Assembly (NCBI RefSeq): GCF_003721515.1
Contig: NZ_RJJD01000008.1
Span: forward strand, 372,001 to 436,000
Source of the DNA: Rufibacter latericius
GTDB lineage: Bacteria; Bacteroidota; Bacteroidia; Cytophagales; Hymenobacteraceae
Direction of reading: 5' to 3'
Length of the DNA stretch: 64,000 bases
The notes beneath the pieces are model-generated. The model was not told the DNA's origin. It saw nothing but the letters and a program-made list of their open reading frames with translations, and ran no database searches. This document shows positions 1 through 8,891 of this stretch, piece by piece (position 1 is the stretch's first letter; every line of letters begins with the position of its first letter). Position numbers and translations under genes: made by a program.

Positions 1-150
1 TGCCCTATTTTCTCAAAACCAGCCCCAAAACACCATTGCAGACTACCTATAACAAAAAAGCGGTATACATGGGTTAAAACTTAAAATAGAAGAAGTATTG
101 GACAAAAGGATTCAAAAATTCATTTAGTGGAACACTAGGATAGTAGTGCG

Positions 151-158
151 TACATTTG
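151..158 (+). promoter_or_regulatory. Candidate -7 box of the first gene
   Basis: The word TACATTTG matches the Bacteroidota primary-sigma -7 consensus TAnnTTTG and lies 32 bases before the start codon at 191. No clear -33 TTTG is visible at the usual distance, so the call rests on the -7 box and its position. Confidence 0.5.
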
Positions 159-190
159 CCGCAAAATCGCCCACTAAGAATTTAGATTAA

Positions 191-859
191 ATGAAGAAAT
201 TCTACTCACTCCTATTACTTCTTGCAGTAGCAAAAGCGTCCTTTGGCCAGGATAGCCCATTCACCCCAAAGACCTATTTCGGCATCAAGGGAGGCTTTAC
301 CAAGTTTTCGGTGTCTGGCACTGAAGTAGATCTACACAGAAGCGGTGGAGATGACTTTGTCCCGCATAAAGACTATACTTTAGGGGTGGTCCTTGGGACT
401 GACCTAAGCAAGGCCTTTCAATTGAAGTTTGAGGCGAATCGCATAGTAAAGGGAGCCGACCATGTGGGGAGTTCTTTCTATGAGAATAAGCCAAAGACAG
501 TGACCTACCTCCAAATACCTGCTCTGGTTGGCTACAAGCTACCCCTTGCCTCTAATGTAAGATTGATTGTGGAAGGAGGTTTGGCCTTAAACGCTGCGAT
601 AGTGCCCGTCAAATACAACCAAAACAACTACGAGCCAGGCACAATCATAGAAACTCCTGGGCTAATGGCCTCCCCTGTAGGAGGTGCCGAGCTAGGCTTT
701 TACTTCAATAACGCCTACTTATTTGTGAATTATCGCCGTGATATTGACAGTCAGAAGTATTTTCAGAGAAGGAATGGCACTTACTACCTTCAACATGCAG
801 GAGGTAACTCCTTGACTTTTGGCTTGATGTTCAGAACAAACAAAGGTTCTCTCAAATAA
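191..859 (+). CDS. Secreted outer-membrane beta-barrel protein, PorT-like
   Basis: A 222-residue protein with a Sec signal peptide (MKKFYSLLLLLAVAKASFGQ, cleavage after residue 20). The mature part opens with YFGIKGGFTKFSVSG, typical of small 8-stranded PorT/OmpW-type barrels of Bacteroidota. It continues as alternating amphipathic strands (VTYLQIPALVGYKLP, GGAELGFYFNNAYLFVNYRRD) and ends in a short strand LTFGLMFRTNKG. A barrel in the outer membrane is the likely location. No enzymatic motif is visible and its partner is unknown. It appears monocistronic, with a good -7 box 32 bases upstream. Confidence 0.75.
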   Translation: MKKFYSLLLLLAVAKASFGQDSPFTPKTYFGIKGGFTKFSVSGTEVDLHRSGGDDFVPHKDYTLGVVLGTDLSKAFQLKFEANRIVKGADHVGSSFYENKPKTVTYLQIPALVGYKLPLASNVRLIVEGGLALNAAIVPVKYNQNNYEPGTIIETPGLMASPVGGAELGFYFNNAYLFVNYRRDIDSQKYFQRRNGTYYLQHAGGNSLTFGLMFRTNKGSLK

Positions 860-1136
860 GGACAAGCTCAGTAGAAATCACTTATTATTCTATTATAGAA
901 TTAAAGGAGAGTTGCCGGCTTTCCTTTTTTATTTTCCACACCTTATATTGATTGCCAATTTTGTCTTGAATCTATTCCCAAAGGGATCAAACCTGAATCA
1001 AGCCCAAAAGCGAAGCGATTCATCTTTGACGGGCTCACTTTATTTATAAGATGAATATCATTCATGGGTTTTGACACGGTCCATCAGCGTCCGGTTGGCT
1101 TGTTTAGGCTGGTATTTACAAAAAACTCTGTCACTA

Positions 1137-1595
1137 ATGAAAAGACCATTTCCCTTATTACTGCTACTTTTACTAATATTCTCCAGCTGCGGTGACGATG
1201 AGGATGAAGTAACCTTGGCAGATGTAAAAGCCATGCTGCAGGGGGAATGGAGTATCACCGACGTAAAGACCGAAGAGTTTAACCATGACAAATTACTTTT
1301 GCACACCTCCTCCACCAATGCTCTCTTTGGCCATACTAGGTTATTATTCTCAGAGGATTCTCTCACTTTCAGTCTTTTCAATATGCCTGATGGCACCCCA
1401 TTCTTCGCAACAACTGAAGGATTACAACTAAGGGAGTCAGCAGATAAGAAGTATCTATACATCCGTGGAATGTGGTATGAGGTGCTTCGATTGGAGCGGA
1501 GCACCCTGGAGTTGGTTTTCAGATCCGAAGTGCAGCACCTTGGCAATAATAACCTACGGGAACAAACAACTACCTACAGGAAGTACTACCGATAA
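1137..1595 (+). CDS. Small predicted lipoprotein, unknown function
   Basis: A 152-residue protein starting at the ATG at 1137, chosen because MKRPFPLLLLLLLIFSSC is a perfect lipoprotein signal with lipobox Cys18. The frame is open further upstream to 1071, but that extension has no signal character. The mature protein starts with the acidic run GDDEDE and contains MLQGEWSITDVKTEEF, a lipocalin-like opening often seen in Bacteroidota lipoproteins (Lipocalin_4/DUF4923-like; inference from the GxW pattern). The next gene begins 16 bases after its stop, so the two are probably co-transcribed. Confidence 0.7.
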   Translation: MKRPFPLLLLLLLIFSSCGDDEDEVTLADVKAMLQGEWSITDVKTEEFNHDKLLLHTSSTNALFGHTRLLFSEDSLTFSLFNMPDGTPFFATTEGLQLRESADKKYLYIRGMWYEVLRLERSTLELVFRSEVQHLGNNNLREQTTTYRKYYR

Positions 1596-1611
1596 CTCCA
1601 TACAAAATTCA

Positions 1612-2106
1612 TTGAAAAGACTTCTCTCCTTCCTCTTCCTGCTCCTGCCTATCCTTGTGGCGGTGCAGACAGTGAAATTTAAACACACTGGAAAAGCGCC
1701 AAAAGCGTCAAGGGAGGATCTACAGGTATTAGCAGACGATTTTGTACAGAACTACTATAAAGCCCTTCAAGGACACCAGAAAAATACGTCTGAGGGGGAG
1801 GTGGTAGTCCGCAATGCAATCCAAAAAATCACCGTAGAAAGCAATGGAATGTTTAAGCCCGTGTTGTTTGAGTACGACTTGAAGATCAGCCTGCAGGAAG
1901 GAAGATATAGCGCGGAAGTGACCAATACCACCTTTACCATGGGCAACCAACCCATTCCTGGCGAAAGGTTTTTGGGTCCAACACCTCCAGATGACAAAAA
2001 GGATGATGTAGAGTTTCTAAGCACCATGTCTAGTTACCAGCAGCAGACACGGGCTTTCGTTGAATCGCTATTCAAGGAATTAGACAAGGTACTGAAATCA
2101 AAATAA
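1612..2106 (+). CDS. Secreted or anchored small protein, DUF4468-like middle
   Basis: About 164 residues if it starts at the TTG at 1612, giving (M)KRLLSFLFLLLPILVAV, a convincing signal or anchor. The same frame is open back to 1465, but that part overlaps the preceding gene in another frame and is unlikely to be translated. The segment KPVLFEYDLKISLQEGRYS resembles the strand-loop-strand of DUF4468 (TBP-like fold) proteins; this is only a resemblance. The C-terminus is helical and charged. Function unknown; probably co-expressed with the lipoprotein just upstream. Confidence 0.6.
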   Translation: MKRLLSFLFLLLPILVAVQTVKFKHTGKAPKASREDLQVLADDFVQNYYKALQGHQKNTSEGEVVVRNAIQKITVESNGMFKPVLFEYDLKISLQEGRYSAEVTNTTFTMGNQPIPGERFLGPTPPDDKKDDVEFLSTMSSYQQQTRAFVESLFKELDKVLKSK

Positions 2107-2272
2107 TCCATCATCGGTTCGGCCCCTCCACTTCCTTTATTTATCGGTTAACTTCAGGCGTACCTTTATCTTTTTTGATTCTGCATGCCGGCTAAAGATT
2201 TGTATATAGTCATTCGGTTTTGCAGGTTGTATTTCACAGGCCTATTTTGATTGCCAACCCTCGCTAACAAAA

Positions 2273-3106
2273 ATGAAGAAACTGCTTCTCTCCCTTCTTT
2301 TGATTCCACTGCTGTTCGGGTGCCAAGAGGACTCACCCGTGGACCCTGAAGGGCCCTGTCATATCAGTTCCATCTCTTACCCCAACTCTTCCGTGCCCCA
2401 TTCTTACGGTTACGCCTTCAATGAGCGGGAGCAGCTTGAAAGGATTAACGTCAACTCAGTAGACTCGTTGGGAAAGCCCTTTTCTTATGGAATCTCGCTG
2501 GCCTATGACAGCGAAGGCCGGTTGGCTAGGGAAGAGTCCAATGATGTCTCCTGGGAGAACACGTATGATGACAAAGGCTTTCTGGTTAGGCAAACCAAGA
2601 GCGTCAACACACCCTCAGGCAAGCAGACGTTTATCTACCTTCACAGCTATCATGTCCCTACCGGGAGACTCTTCCTCACCTCCATTCATACCGAAGACAT
2701 GTCCTATGCTCTGTCCATTTCAACCTATGACTACAGCCAGGACGGATTGTACCAGATCATAAAAACAACCTATGCTGAGGAGGGCGAGTTACCTGATCCA
2801 TCCAAGAAGTACGTAGATAGCGTCTATGTCACTTTTGACGGAAAGAAAAACCCTTTTCCAGCCTTACCCATCATGTCATTGGGTGGACACCCCGGGTACG
2901 TTGACCAACTCCCGCCCATTCTCTCCGCAGGGAACATCACCCGCTACAAAATAACCAGAAGGTTTGAGTTCGGATCCAGCTTTTCTGACTACTTCATCCG
3001 CTACAACTACAATGAAGAAGGGTACCCGATAGAATCCTCCATAGTCCTGCCGGGCGACTTCCTCCTCCCTGCCACAAAACGCATCTACTCCTATTCCTGT
3101 AAGTAA
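2273..3106 (+). CDS. Lipoprotein with YD-repeat-like strands
   Basis: A 277-residue protein with signal MKKLLLSLLLIPLLFGCQED (lipobox Cys17), so a predicted cell-surface or periplasmic lipoprotein. The body carries repeating units such as YAFNEREQLERI, LAYDSEGRLAREES, YDDKGFLVRQTK and YNEEGYPIESS. This is the Y-x-x-x-G-x-L/I pattern of RHS/YD-type beta repeats found in many Bacteroidota lipoproteins. No catalytic motif is seen. It seems monocistronic; substrate and partner are unknown. Confidence 0.7.
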   Translation: MKKLLLSLLLIPLLFGCQEDSPVDPEGPCHISSISYPNSSVPHSYGYAFNEREQLERINVNSVDSLGKPFSYGISLAYDSEGRLAREESNDVSWENTYDDKGFLVRQTKSVNTPSGKQTFIYLHSYHVPTGRLFLTSIHTEDMSYALSISTYDYSQDGLYQIIKTTYAEEGELPDPSKKYVDSVYVTFDGKKNPFPALPIMSLGGHPGYVDQLPPILSAGNITRYKITRRFEFGSSFSDYFIRYNYNEEGYPIESSIVLPGDFLLPATKRIYSYSCK

Positions 3107-3205
3107 CGTTGAAAAGGATTATAAGTAACTGGAAGAGTAGATGATAGTACCTTTTCCGCTTGGACCCATGCTGCCAACCCTAAAATTACCCATATACCAA
3201 AAGAA

Positions 3206-3239
3206 AAAGGCCTTGCAACTTTTCAGTTACAAGGCCTTT
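3206..3239 (-). terminator. Rho-independent terminator of tRNA-Leu
   Basis: Arms of 10 bp (3206-3215 and 3230-3239) are perfectly complementary, and the loop contains a second short AACT/AGTT stem. On the minus strand the hairpin is followed by a T-rich tract (TTTTTCTTTT is seen when arm and tail are read together). It sits 10 bases after the tRNA gene. Confidence 0.75.
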
Positions 3240-3248
3240 CTAGTGATG

Positions 3249-3330
3249 TGCGCAGGGGGAGATTCGAACTCCCACACCCGAAGGCGCTGCCGCCTGAAGA
3301 CAGTGCGTCTACCAATTTCGCCACCTGCGC
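3249..3330 (-). tRNA. tRNA-Leu, anticodon CAG
   Basis: Reading the minus strand from 3330, the acceptor stem GCGCAGG pairs with CCTGCGC and the D arm is GCGAAATTGGTAGACGC. The anticodon arm CTGTC-TTCAGGC-GGCAG carries anticodon CAG in its 7-base loop. It is a class II tRNA with a long variable arm, followed by the T arm GGGAG-TTCGAAT-CTCCC and discriminator A. CCA is not encoded. The cloverleaf is complete with no mismatch in the acceptor or T stems. Confidence 0.95.
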
Positions 3331-3449
3331 ATCAATGCCCCCTTCTTGCGATAGGGTGCACAAAAGTATTTACTTTTTCGGTAACTGCAATAGCCTTGCA
3401 GAAAATTTTTTGCCTGTGTTTTTTGGCCACTTTCCAAAACAAACCTGCT

Positions 3450-4169
3450 TTAGGAGACTACCTGCCCCTCTCCTTTCACCACGGGGTTCAGGTTCCGTTT
3501 AGAGAATTTCTCCATGCGGTTCAAGACAAAGAGGGCTAGGATTACCCAACCCAGCCCAGCCGCGAGTCCGGCTAACACGTCGGTGGCGTAGTGCACGTGC
3601 AGGTAGACCCTGCTAAACCCGATGAACAAAATCAGCAGTGACAGCAGGGTGATCAGGAGAAAGCGCCAGGGCGTTTCTTCTACGCTTTTCCAGACCAGGT
3701 AAATCAGCAGGCCATAAAAAGAAGCGCTGATCATGGCGTGGCCGCTAGGGAAACTGAGACCGTAGGAATCTACCAGGTGCGGCACTAAGGGCCTGGGCCG
3801 GTTGAACAGATACTTCAAAATCAAGTTCAAAGTGATACTACCCACGGCAATCACCGGCACTTTGAGCGAGTACCATTTGTGCTTTTTCACGAAAAGAAAA
3901 TACCCGATCAGCATCAGACCCGCCCCCGAGATGAAATTACGCGAGGCCAGGAACGTAATGCCTTTGATAAACTCCGTCAGGGTGGGATTGGCCCGTTCAT
4001 CGGCCCAGGCAAACGCCCGGCTGTCAAACTTGAGCTCACGGCCCGGCAGCACCTCCTTGGCCAGCCAGAAAAATAGCACCAGGCAAAGAATGAAGGCTGT
4101 CCACGTCACCACTAACTCCACCGTGAACAAAGCAGTAGAGGCTACGAATTTCCGAAATCTTTTTTTCAT
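3450..4169 (-). CDS. PAP2-family membrane phosphatase
   Basis: A 239-residue integral membrane protein with about six hydrophobic segments. The three PAP2 phosphatase motifs are intact: KYLFNRPRP (K119-x6-R126-P127), PSGH at 141-144 and SRVYLHVHYATD with His193 and Asp197. The family removes phosphate from lipid phosphates such as undecaprenyl pyrophosphate, phosphatidic acid or PGP; which one applies here cannot be told. The start MKKRFRKF at 4169 gives a normal positively charged N-terminus. It is transcribed toward the tRNA-Leu gene and looks monocistronic. Confidence 0.9.
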   Translation of the reverse strand: MKKRFRKFVASTALFTVELVVTWTAFILCLVLFFWLAKEVLPGRELKFDSRAFAWADERANPTLTEFIKGITFLASRNFISGAGLMLIGYFLFVKKHKWYSLKVPVIAVGSITLNLILKYLFNRPRPLVPHLVDSYGLSFPSGHAMISASFYGLLIYLVWKSVEETPWRFLLITLLSLLILFIGFSRVYLHVHYATDVLAGLAAGLGWVILALFVLNRMEKFSKRNLNPVVKGEGQVVS

Positions 4170-4336
4170 AGGGTCAAGATCAGGAGCCCCGTCGTTTTAG
4201 GCATATTCCTTGAAAAGGGCTCTTAAACTGAAAGATTCTTAAAGTACGTATCTGGCCCGGCTCGTGTTGGGAGTAGCCCGCCGGCAACCCATTTCCCTAA
4301 AAGCAGTATCATGCTCATAGGCCGAAAACAAACCGT

Positions 4337-4828
4337 ATGAAACCAGACGAACTGACCCAGCTCATCATGAAACTGAAAGACAAAGACCTGTCACTGGCTT
4401 TCGCCGAAAGCTGCACCGGCGGAAGCCTAGCCTCGGCGTTGAGTGAGGCCACCGGCACCACCGATGTCTTTCTGGGCAGCATGGTCACCTACAGCGCCGT
4501 CGCCAAAACCAAAGTACTGGGCGTAAAAACCGAGACCCTGAAACTCTACACCGCCGAGAGCCAGCAAGTCACAAACGAAATGGTACAGGGCCTCCACAAA
4601 CTCCTGAAAGCCGATGTCTGCGTGGCGGTAACCGGGCTTTTCGGGGCGGGTGGCTCAGAGAACGCGGAGAAACCCATCGGGACAACCTTTATCTCCATCC
4701 TGTTCAAAGACAAAGTGGAAGAATACCGCCAGGTCTTCAAAGGCGATGCCCAGAAAATGCGGGAACAGACCGAGGATTTCATCTTCAACAAACTCAGCGA
4801 AACCGTAGACCGCCACTTTCAGCACTAA
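4337..4828 (+). CDS. CinA C-terminal domain protein (PncC-type NMN amidohydrolase)
   Basis: A 163-residue stand-alone CinA C-terminal domain. The signature LAFAESCTGGSLASALSE lies near residues 18-35, followed by GSMVTYSAVAKTKVLGV and VAVTGLFGAGG, all hallmarks of PncC. The known family reaction is deamidation of nicotinamide mononucleotide to nicotinate mononucleotide in pyridine-nucleotide recycling. The N-terminal molybdopterin-binding-like half of full CinA is absent, which is normal for the PncC form. In place of the usual GIAGP stretch it has GLFGAGG, so activity should be treated as likely rather than certain. Confidence 0.85.
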   Translation: MKPDELTQLIMKLKDKDLSLAFAESCTGGSLASALSEATGTTDVFLGSMVTYSAVAKTKVLGVKTETLKLYTAESQQVTNEMVQGLHKLLKADVCVAVTGLFGAGGSENAEKPIGTTFISILFKDKVEEYRQVFKGDAQKMREQTEDFIFNKLSETVDRHFQH

Positions 4829-5043
4829 GCGCGAGTTTTGGATTCAAAGGCCCTGCCCTTCAAGGCTTATAACAATCGAAAACGTTTAGAGCCTGCTTTT
4901 GGGAAACCTGCCCTGAAACGACTTTCTGCCGCTTTCTTGTTTACTAGAGGGGACAAATGGCTTGGGGTTACCTTTTCCCAACAGCATGCGTTTTTGCCGT
5001 ACTTTCGCGAAAACAGCCTCTAACTAGAAAGACCAAATCGCGC

Positions 5044-5718
5044 ATGCCGTCCTCCACTGTCCCTGATTTCAACTCCATCGCGCCGGTGTATGACCTAATG
5101 GCGAAGCTGGTGTTTGGAAAGGCGCAGCAGCAGGCACAGGCGCATTTTCTTTCCCTCGTACCTGCCAATGCACGGGTTTTGATTTTAGGCGGCGGCAGCG
5201 GCTGGATTCTCCCCGAACTATTGCGCCAGAGCAATCCGGGGTACGTGCTGTACCTGGAACCCTCCCCAAAAATGGTGGGGAAAGCACAAGACAGGCTCGC
5301 CAAAGTAGCCACCGAAACAGAAGTGGAATTCAGGTTAGGGACCGAGAAAGACCTGTTGCCGCACGAAACGTTTCACGTGGTACTCACCCCTTTTGTGCTG
5401 GATTTATTTTCCCCTGATCAGGCCTTAGGCATGATGCAGCGGCTTTCCCAAGCCCTACTTCCCGGTGGCCTTTGGTTGCACACCGATTTTTGCACCCCTA
5501 AAACGCAGCCGCTTTGGCAGAAGCTGTTGCTGTGGGGCATGTACCGGTTTTTCAGGGTAGTCAGCCACATCTCCGCCCGCGGCCTACCTCCGTTTGAGGC
5601 CTTGTTTCAGGAAATCGGCTATAAAACGCGGCATGATGCTTTCTTTTACGCAGGCTTTATTCGGGCGCAGGTTTTGCAGAAATCGGGAATTCCGCCACAA
5701 GGAACTAATTGGGCGTGA
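5044..5718 (+). CDS. Class I SAM-dependent methyltransferase
   Basis: 224 residues from the ATG at 5044. The frame is open back to 4957, but only this start gives the usual VPDFNSIAPVYDLMAKLVFG opening seen before the Rossmann fold. Motif I is ARVLILGGGSGWILPEL with the glycine-rich SAM loop. An acidic residue at the end of beta2 (YLEPSPKMV) and the motif LPGGLWLHTDFC follow. The substrate is unknown; small-molecule or quinone-type methyltransferases share this layout. The next gene's extended frame overlaps its end by 10 bases, but the likely start of that gene is 53 bases downstream. Confidence 0.8.
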   Translation: MPSSTVPDFNSIAPVYDLMAKLVFGKAQQQAQAHFLSLVPANARVLILGGGSGWILPELLRQSNPGYVLYLEPSPKMVGKAQDRLAKVATETEVEFRLGTEKDLLPHETFHVVLTPFVLDLFSPDQALGMMQRLSQALLPGGLWLHTDFCTPKTQPLWQKLLLWGMYRFFRVVSHISARGLPPFEALFQEIGYKTRHDAFFYAGFIRAQVLQKSGIPPQGTNWA

Positions 5719-5771
5719 TAGGAAAGTTTTTGGCTTTCGTGTGTATCTTGGGGGTTGAAACCTCCCACTCC

Positions 5772-7607
5772 ATGAAGAAAACCCTCTTCACAGCTTTGGC
5801 CTTGGCGGCCTTGGCTTTTACGACTCCCGCTGTGGCGCAACAGAGCGTCAACTACCAGGTCTCTTTTGAAAATGCCGTCCACCACGAGGCCACCATCACT
5901 GCCACCTTCAAAGGCGTGACCTCCCCGGTGTTGGAAGTGCGAATGGCCCGTTCCTCCCCCGGCCGCTATGCCTTGCATGAGTTCGCCAAAAACGTGTACA
6001 ACGTGCAGGTAACCGATGGACAAGGCCGCACTCTGGCTGTGAATCGGCCTAATCTGCACCAATGGAATGCCTCGGGTCATGACGGAACCGTGACCGTGAA
6101 ATACACTTTGTTCGCCGATCACCCTGATGGCACCTACGCCGGGGTTAGCCCCAGTCACGCCCACCTGAACGCACCGGCCACCTTTATGTACGCCAATGGC
6201 CTGGAGAAAGCCCCCATACAAGTGAAATTCACGCCACCGGCTGGCCAAAACTGGACTGCCGCTACGCAATTAAAGCCCGAGACTGCGCCACTCACCTTCT
6301 CAGCCCCCGATTTCCAGTACCTCATGGACAGCCCCACTGAATTGGCCGATTTGAAATGGCGCGAGTGGACCATACAGGAAAAAGGACGCACCCAAAAGAT
6401 AAAGATAGGCCTGCACCACAAAGGCACCGAGCAGCAACTAGACGAGTATACCCAGAAAGCCAAACGCATTGTACAGGAAGCCCAAGCCGTGTTTGGCGAA
6501 CTTCCGGCCTTTGACTTCGGGGAATACACGTTTATCGCCTGCTACCTGCCCGGCACCCCTGGCGATGGCATGGAACACCGCAACTCCACGGTCATCACCA
6601 GCTCGCGCCCACTGGAAACCGGCATGAATCCCAACCTGAGCACGCTGTCACACGAGTTTTTCCACGCCTGGAACGTGGAGCGCATCCGCCCAAAGAGCCT
6701 GGAGCCCTTCAATTTCGCTGATGCCAACATGAGCGGTGAATTGTGGCTGGCCGAAGGGTTTACCAGTTATTATGGTTCTTTGCTGATGGAAAGAGCGGGG
6801 GTTACCTCCCAAGCCGATTACCTGCAGAATGCGGGTTATCCCATCCTGTCGGTAATGGTATCACCGGGCAAGGACTATTTCTCTCCGGTGGAAATGAGCC
6901 AGCAGGCGCCCTTCGTTGATGCCTCCCGGTCCGTGGACCCTACCAACCGTACCAACACCTATATCTCTTATTACACCTACGGAAACGCCATTGCCATCGG
7001 GCTGGACTTCACCCTGCGCACCAAGTTCAAGAACCTGACCTTGGATGACTACATGCGCCTGCTCTGGCAACGCCACGGCAAACCCGAGAAACCTTACACC
7101 CTTCCCGAACTGGAAAAAGCCCTGGCTGACCTGACCAAAGACGCCGCTTTCGCCCAGGATTTCTTTAAACGGCACATTCATGGAAAAGAAATGATCCCGT
7201 ATGAAGCCCTCGCCAAACAAATGGGATTGGCTTTGCAGCCTTCCAAAGATGCGGTTCTGGGTTGGGAAGGACTTAAGTTCCAGAACGACCAGGCCACCAT
7301 TGCCCAAGGCACTTTCTCCAACAGCCCGCTCTACAAAGTAGGCCTGGACCGTGACGATGTGCTTCTTACCCTAAACGGCCAAAAACTTTCCAGCCAGAAA
7401 ACGTTAGATAGCCTTTTAACCAATCACAAACCCGGCGATCAGGTGCAACTGGAGGTATTACAGCAGGGAACGAAGAAAACCGTACCGCTTACCCTTGCCC
7501 GAGACCCACAGGTAGAGTTAGTGCCGCTGGAGAAAACAGGCCAGTCAATCTCAAAAGACGCTAAAGCCCGCAGAGAAGCCTGGTTAAGCAAGCAAAGCAA
7601 AGGGTAA
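5772..7607 (+). CDS. M61-family glycyl aminopeptidase with PDZ domain
   Basis: A 611-residue secreted metallopeptidase starting at 5772, where MKKTLFTALALAALAFTTPAVAQ forms a clean signal peptide; the frame is open to 5709 without signal character. It has an N-terminal beta domain and a zinc site HEFFH at 294-298 inside the M61 signature HEFFHAWNVERIRP, with the third ligand Glu328 in LAEGF. A C-terminal PDZ domain occupies about 510-580 (LYKVGLDRDDVLLTLNGQKL). M61 enzymes remove N-terminal glycine or other small residues from peptides. Expected location is the periplasm. Confidence 0.9.
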   Translation: MKKTLFTALALAALAFTTPAVAQQSVNYQVSFENAVHHEATITATFKGVTSPVLEVRMARSSPGRYALHEFAKNVYNVQVTDGQGRTLAVNRPNLHQWNASGHDGTVTVKYTLFADHPDGTYAGVSPSHAHLNAPATFMYANGLEKAPIQVKFTPPAGQNWTAATQLKPETAPLTFSAPDFQYLMDSPTELADLKWREWTIQEKGRTQKIKIGLHHKGTEQQLDEYTQKAKRIVQEAQAVFGELPAFDFGEYTFIACYLPGTPGDGMEHRNSTVITSSRPLETGMNPNLSTLSHEFFHAWNVERIRPKSLEPFNFADANMSGELWLAEGFTSYYGSLLMERAGVTSQADYLQNAGYPILSVMVSPGKDYFSPVEMSQQAPFVDASRSVDPTNRTNTYISYYTYGNAIAIGLDFTLRTKFKNLTLDDYMRLLWQRHGKPEKPYTLPELEKALADLTKDAAFAQDFFKRHIHGKEMIPYEALAKQMGLALQPSKDAVLGWEGLKFQNDQATIAQGTFSNSPLYKVGLDRDDVLLTLNGQKLSSQKTLDSLLTNHKPGDQVQLEVLQQGTKKTVPLTLARDPQVELVPLEKTGQSISKDAKARREAWLSKQSKG

Positions 7608-8104
7608 AAGCAATGTACTTGTATTGTCAATCAATCCTTTAGTATTGCCATTCAACCTTTTATTCTTTTTGTCATCCTGAAAGGATCTTATGAGCGAACA
7701 AAAAAAGCCTGCAGTTACCGCAACTACCGTTCGCCCACAAGATCTTTCCAAGATGACAAATTAGGAGTAACAAGTAGGAAGATGGAGAGATAATCAGAGT
7801 AACAGAAGGGGAGTCAAGGTTGGACAAAACAGGGTTAACCAAGATGATAAAACTGGAATATGAGCAATTTTATGCGCAATTTGAAGGTAGCATCAATGCC
7901 AAAACGTTCATCTACCTGGCTCACCCTTACAAAAAGGATCAACCTGTTTTAAGAGTCCACCTATTTTAACCTCGGTTTTCAGAAAACAACGCCAAAACAG
8001 AAAGAAGTAAACTATTGACCGGGGTTCCTACGTTAATCAAAGCAAATACTGTTATCTTAGTAGTGCCTCTAAAAACCTTCAGCGGTACCCTTTCTATATA
8101 CAAG
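7608..8104. other. Intergenic region with MITE-like repeat and a 41-codon frame
   Basis: This gap contains a long imperfect inverted repeat (7669-7760), a small reading frame at 7844-7969 (ATG to TAA, 41 residues, starting MIKLEYEQFYAQFEG) and a copy of the dispersed ~38-bp palindrome (7964-8000). The small frame has no recognisable relative or clear ribosome binding site. It may be a remnant and is not called as a gene. Confidence 0.5.
7669..7760. repeat. MITE-like inverted repeat, copy 1
   Basis: Terminal arms of 32 bases (about 7668-7699 and 7729-7760) begin TTTGTCATC and end GATGACAAA. They match at 27 of 32 positions by hand comparison, and all five differences are transitions. The same arm sequence recurs at 39181-39271 and about 60984-61077. 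Confidence 0.7.
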
Positions 8105-8725
8105 ATGTCAAACAAACTTTTCATACAAACCTTCTTTCTCTTACTGGTGTGGACCGTAGCGGTACTCCCAGGACAGGCGCAGGACATTACCAATACTCCC
8201 TCCTCGGATTCCCTGAAAGCGGCGGCTCCCTTTGTGCCTCGGGTTAGCTACGGTTTGAACGCTGGGGCGGGGTTCAGCAATCTGGGATCAGTCTCTTACG
8301 TGGAGCCTCGGGTGCAGTACTCCGTGACGCCCCGGTTCAGCGTTTTCAGCAGCCTGACCATGTTGCAGACCTGGGGCGGACCTACGTTCAGAACTTCTAC
8401 CGGCGAAGGCACCTCTACCTTAATGACGGCTGCCCCTGATCGACAGTACTTGTTGCACGTGGGCGGTTCCTACGCCATGAGCGAAAAACTTTTACTAAGC
8501 GGTAGTGTCTGGAAAGACCTGAACCCATCGGTGAGCAACAGGATGAACTACAACCCGTTTACCTACGGGCGGCTTCCAAACCAAGGCTTCCAGTTTCAGG
8601 CCCAGTACCAGGTTGCTCCAAACTTCACCGTTTCCGGAGGGGTACGCTACAGCAACGGTGCTAACCAGAACTATGGCTATGGCGGGTACCCGGGCGCCGG
8701 TTTCGGCTCTCCGTGGGGTTATTAG
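8105..8725 (+). CDS. Secreted outer-membrane-type protein, unknown function
   Basis: 206 residues from the ATG at 8105, chosen because MSNKLFIQTFFLLLVWTVAVLPGQAQ is a signal peptide; an upstream in-frame extension to 8015 is not credible. The mature part has repeated beta-strand pairs (VEPRVQYSVTPRFSVFSSLTML, GGSYAMSEKLLLSGSVWKDL, FQAQYQVAPNFTVSGGVRYSNG) like a small outer-membrane barrel. It ends in a Gly/Tyr-rich tail (GYGGYPGAGFGSPWGY). No known family was recognised. A strong terminator follows. Confidence 0.65.
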   Translation: MSNKLFIQTFFLLLVWTVAVLPGQAQDITNTPSSDSLKAAAPFVPRVSYGLNAGAGFSNLGSVSYVEPRVQYSVTPRFSVFSSLTMLQTWGGPTFRTSTGEGTSTLMTAAPDRQYLLHVGGSYAMSEKLLLSGSVWKDLNPSVSNRMNYNPFTYGRLPNQGFQFQAQYQVAPNFTVSGGVRYSNGANQNYGYGGYPGAGFGSPWGY

Positions 8726-8747
8726 TTGGGAGGCTAATTCCTTCTCA

Positions 8748-8795
8748 AACACAAAGAAGCCTTTCTCACCTGGTTGGGGAAGGCTTCTTTGTGTT
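8748..8795. terminator. Strong hairpin terminator
   Basis: Arms 8748-8763 and 8780-8795 form a perfect 16-bp stem (AACACAAAGAAGCCTT and its complement) with a 16-base loop. It lies 22 bases after the stop of the secreted protein and before the symporter promoter. Confidence 0.7.
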
Positions 8796-8847
8796 CAATC
8801 AAAAAGTGTGGGTCGGTTCTTTCAACTACGCCCAATACTTTTTTAGT

Positions 8848-8855
8848 TATATTTG
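8848..8855 (+). promoter_or_regulatory. Candidate -7 box of the first symporter
   Basis: TATATTTG followed by C fits the Bacteroidota -7 consensus TAnnTTTG and lies 36 bases before the ATG at 8892. This supports that start over the longer frame beginning at 8853. Confidence 0.55.
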
Positions 8856-8891
8856 CCCTTACACCTAACTCAAAACCCTTCGCCATCACTC

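Noticed and set aside
1058-1546. 162-codon minus-strand frame
   Set aside because: It is antisense to a lipoprotein gene with a perfect lipobox signal; Ser-rich content is the usual shadow of the opposite frame.
7844-7969. 41-residue small gene (MIKLEYEQFYAQFEG...)
   Set aside because: It has a plausible amino-acid composition but no clear ribosome site or known relative, and it ends inside a repeat copy; mentioned only as part of the intergenic region.
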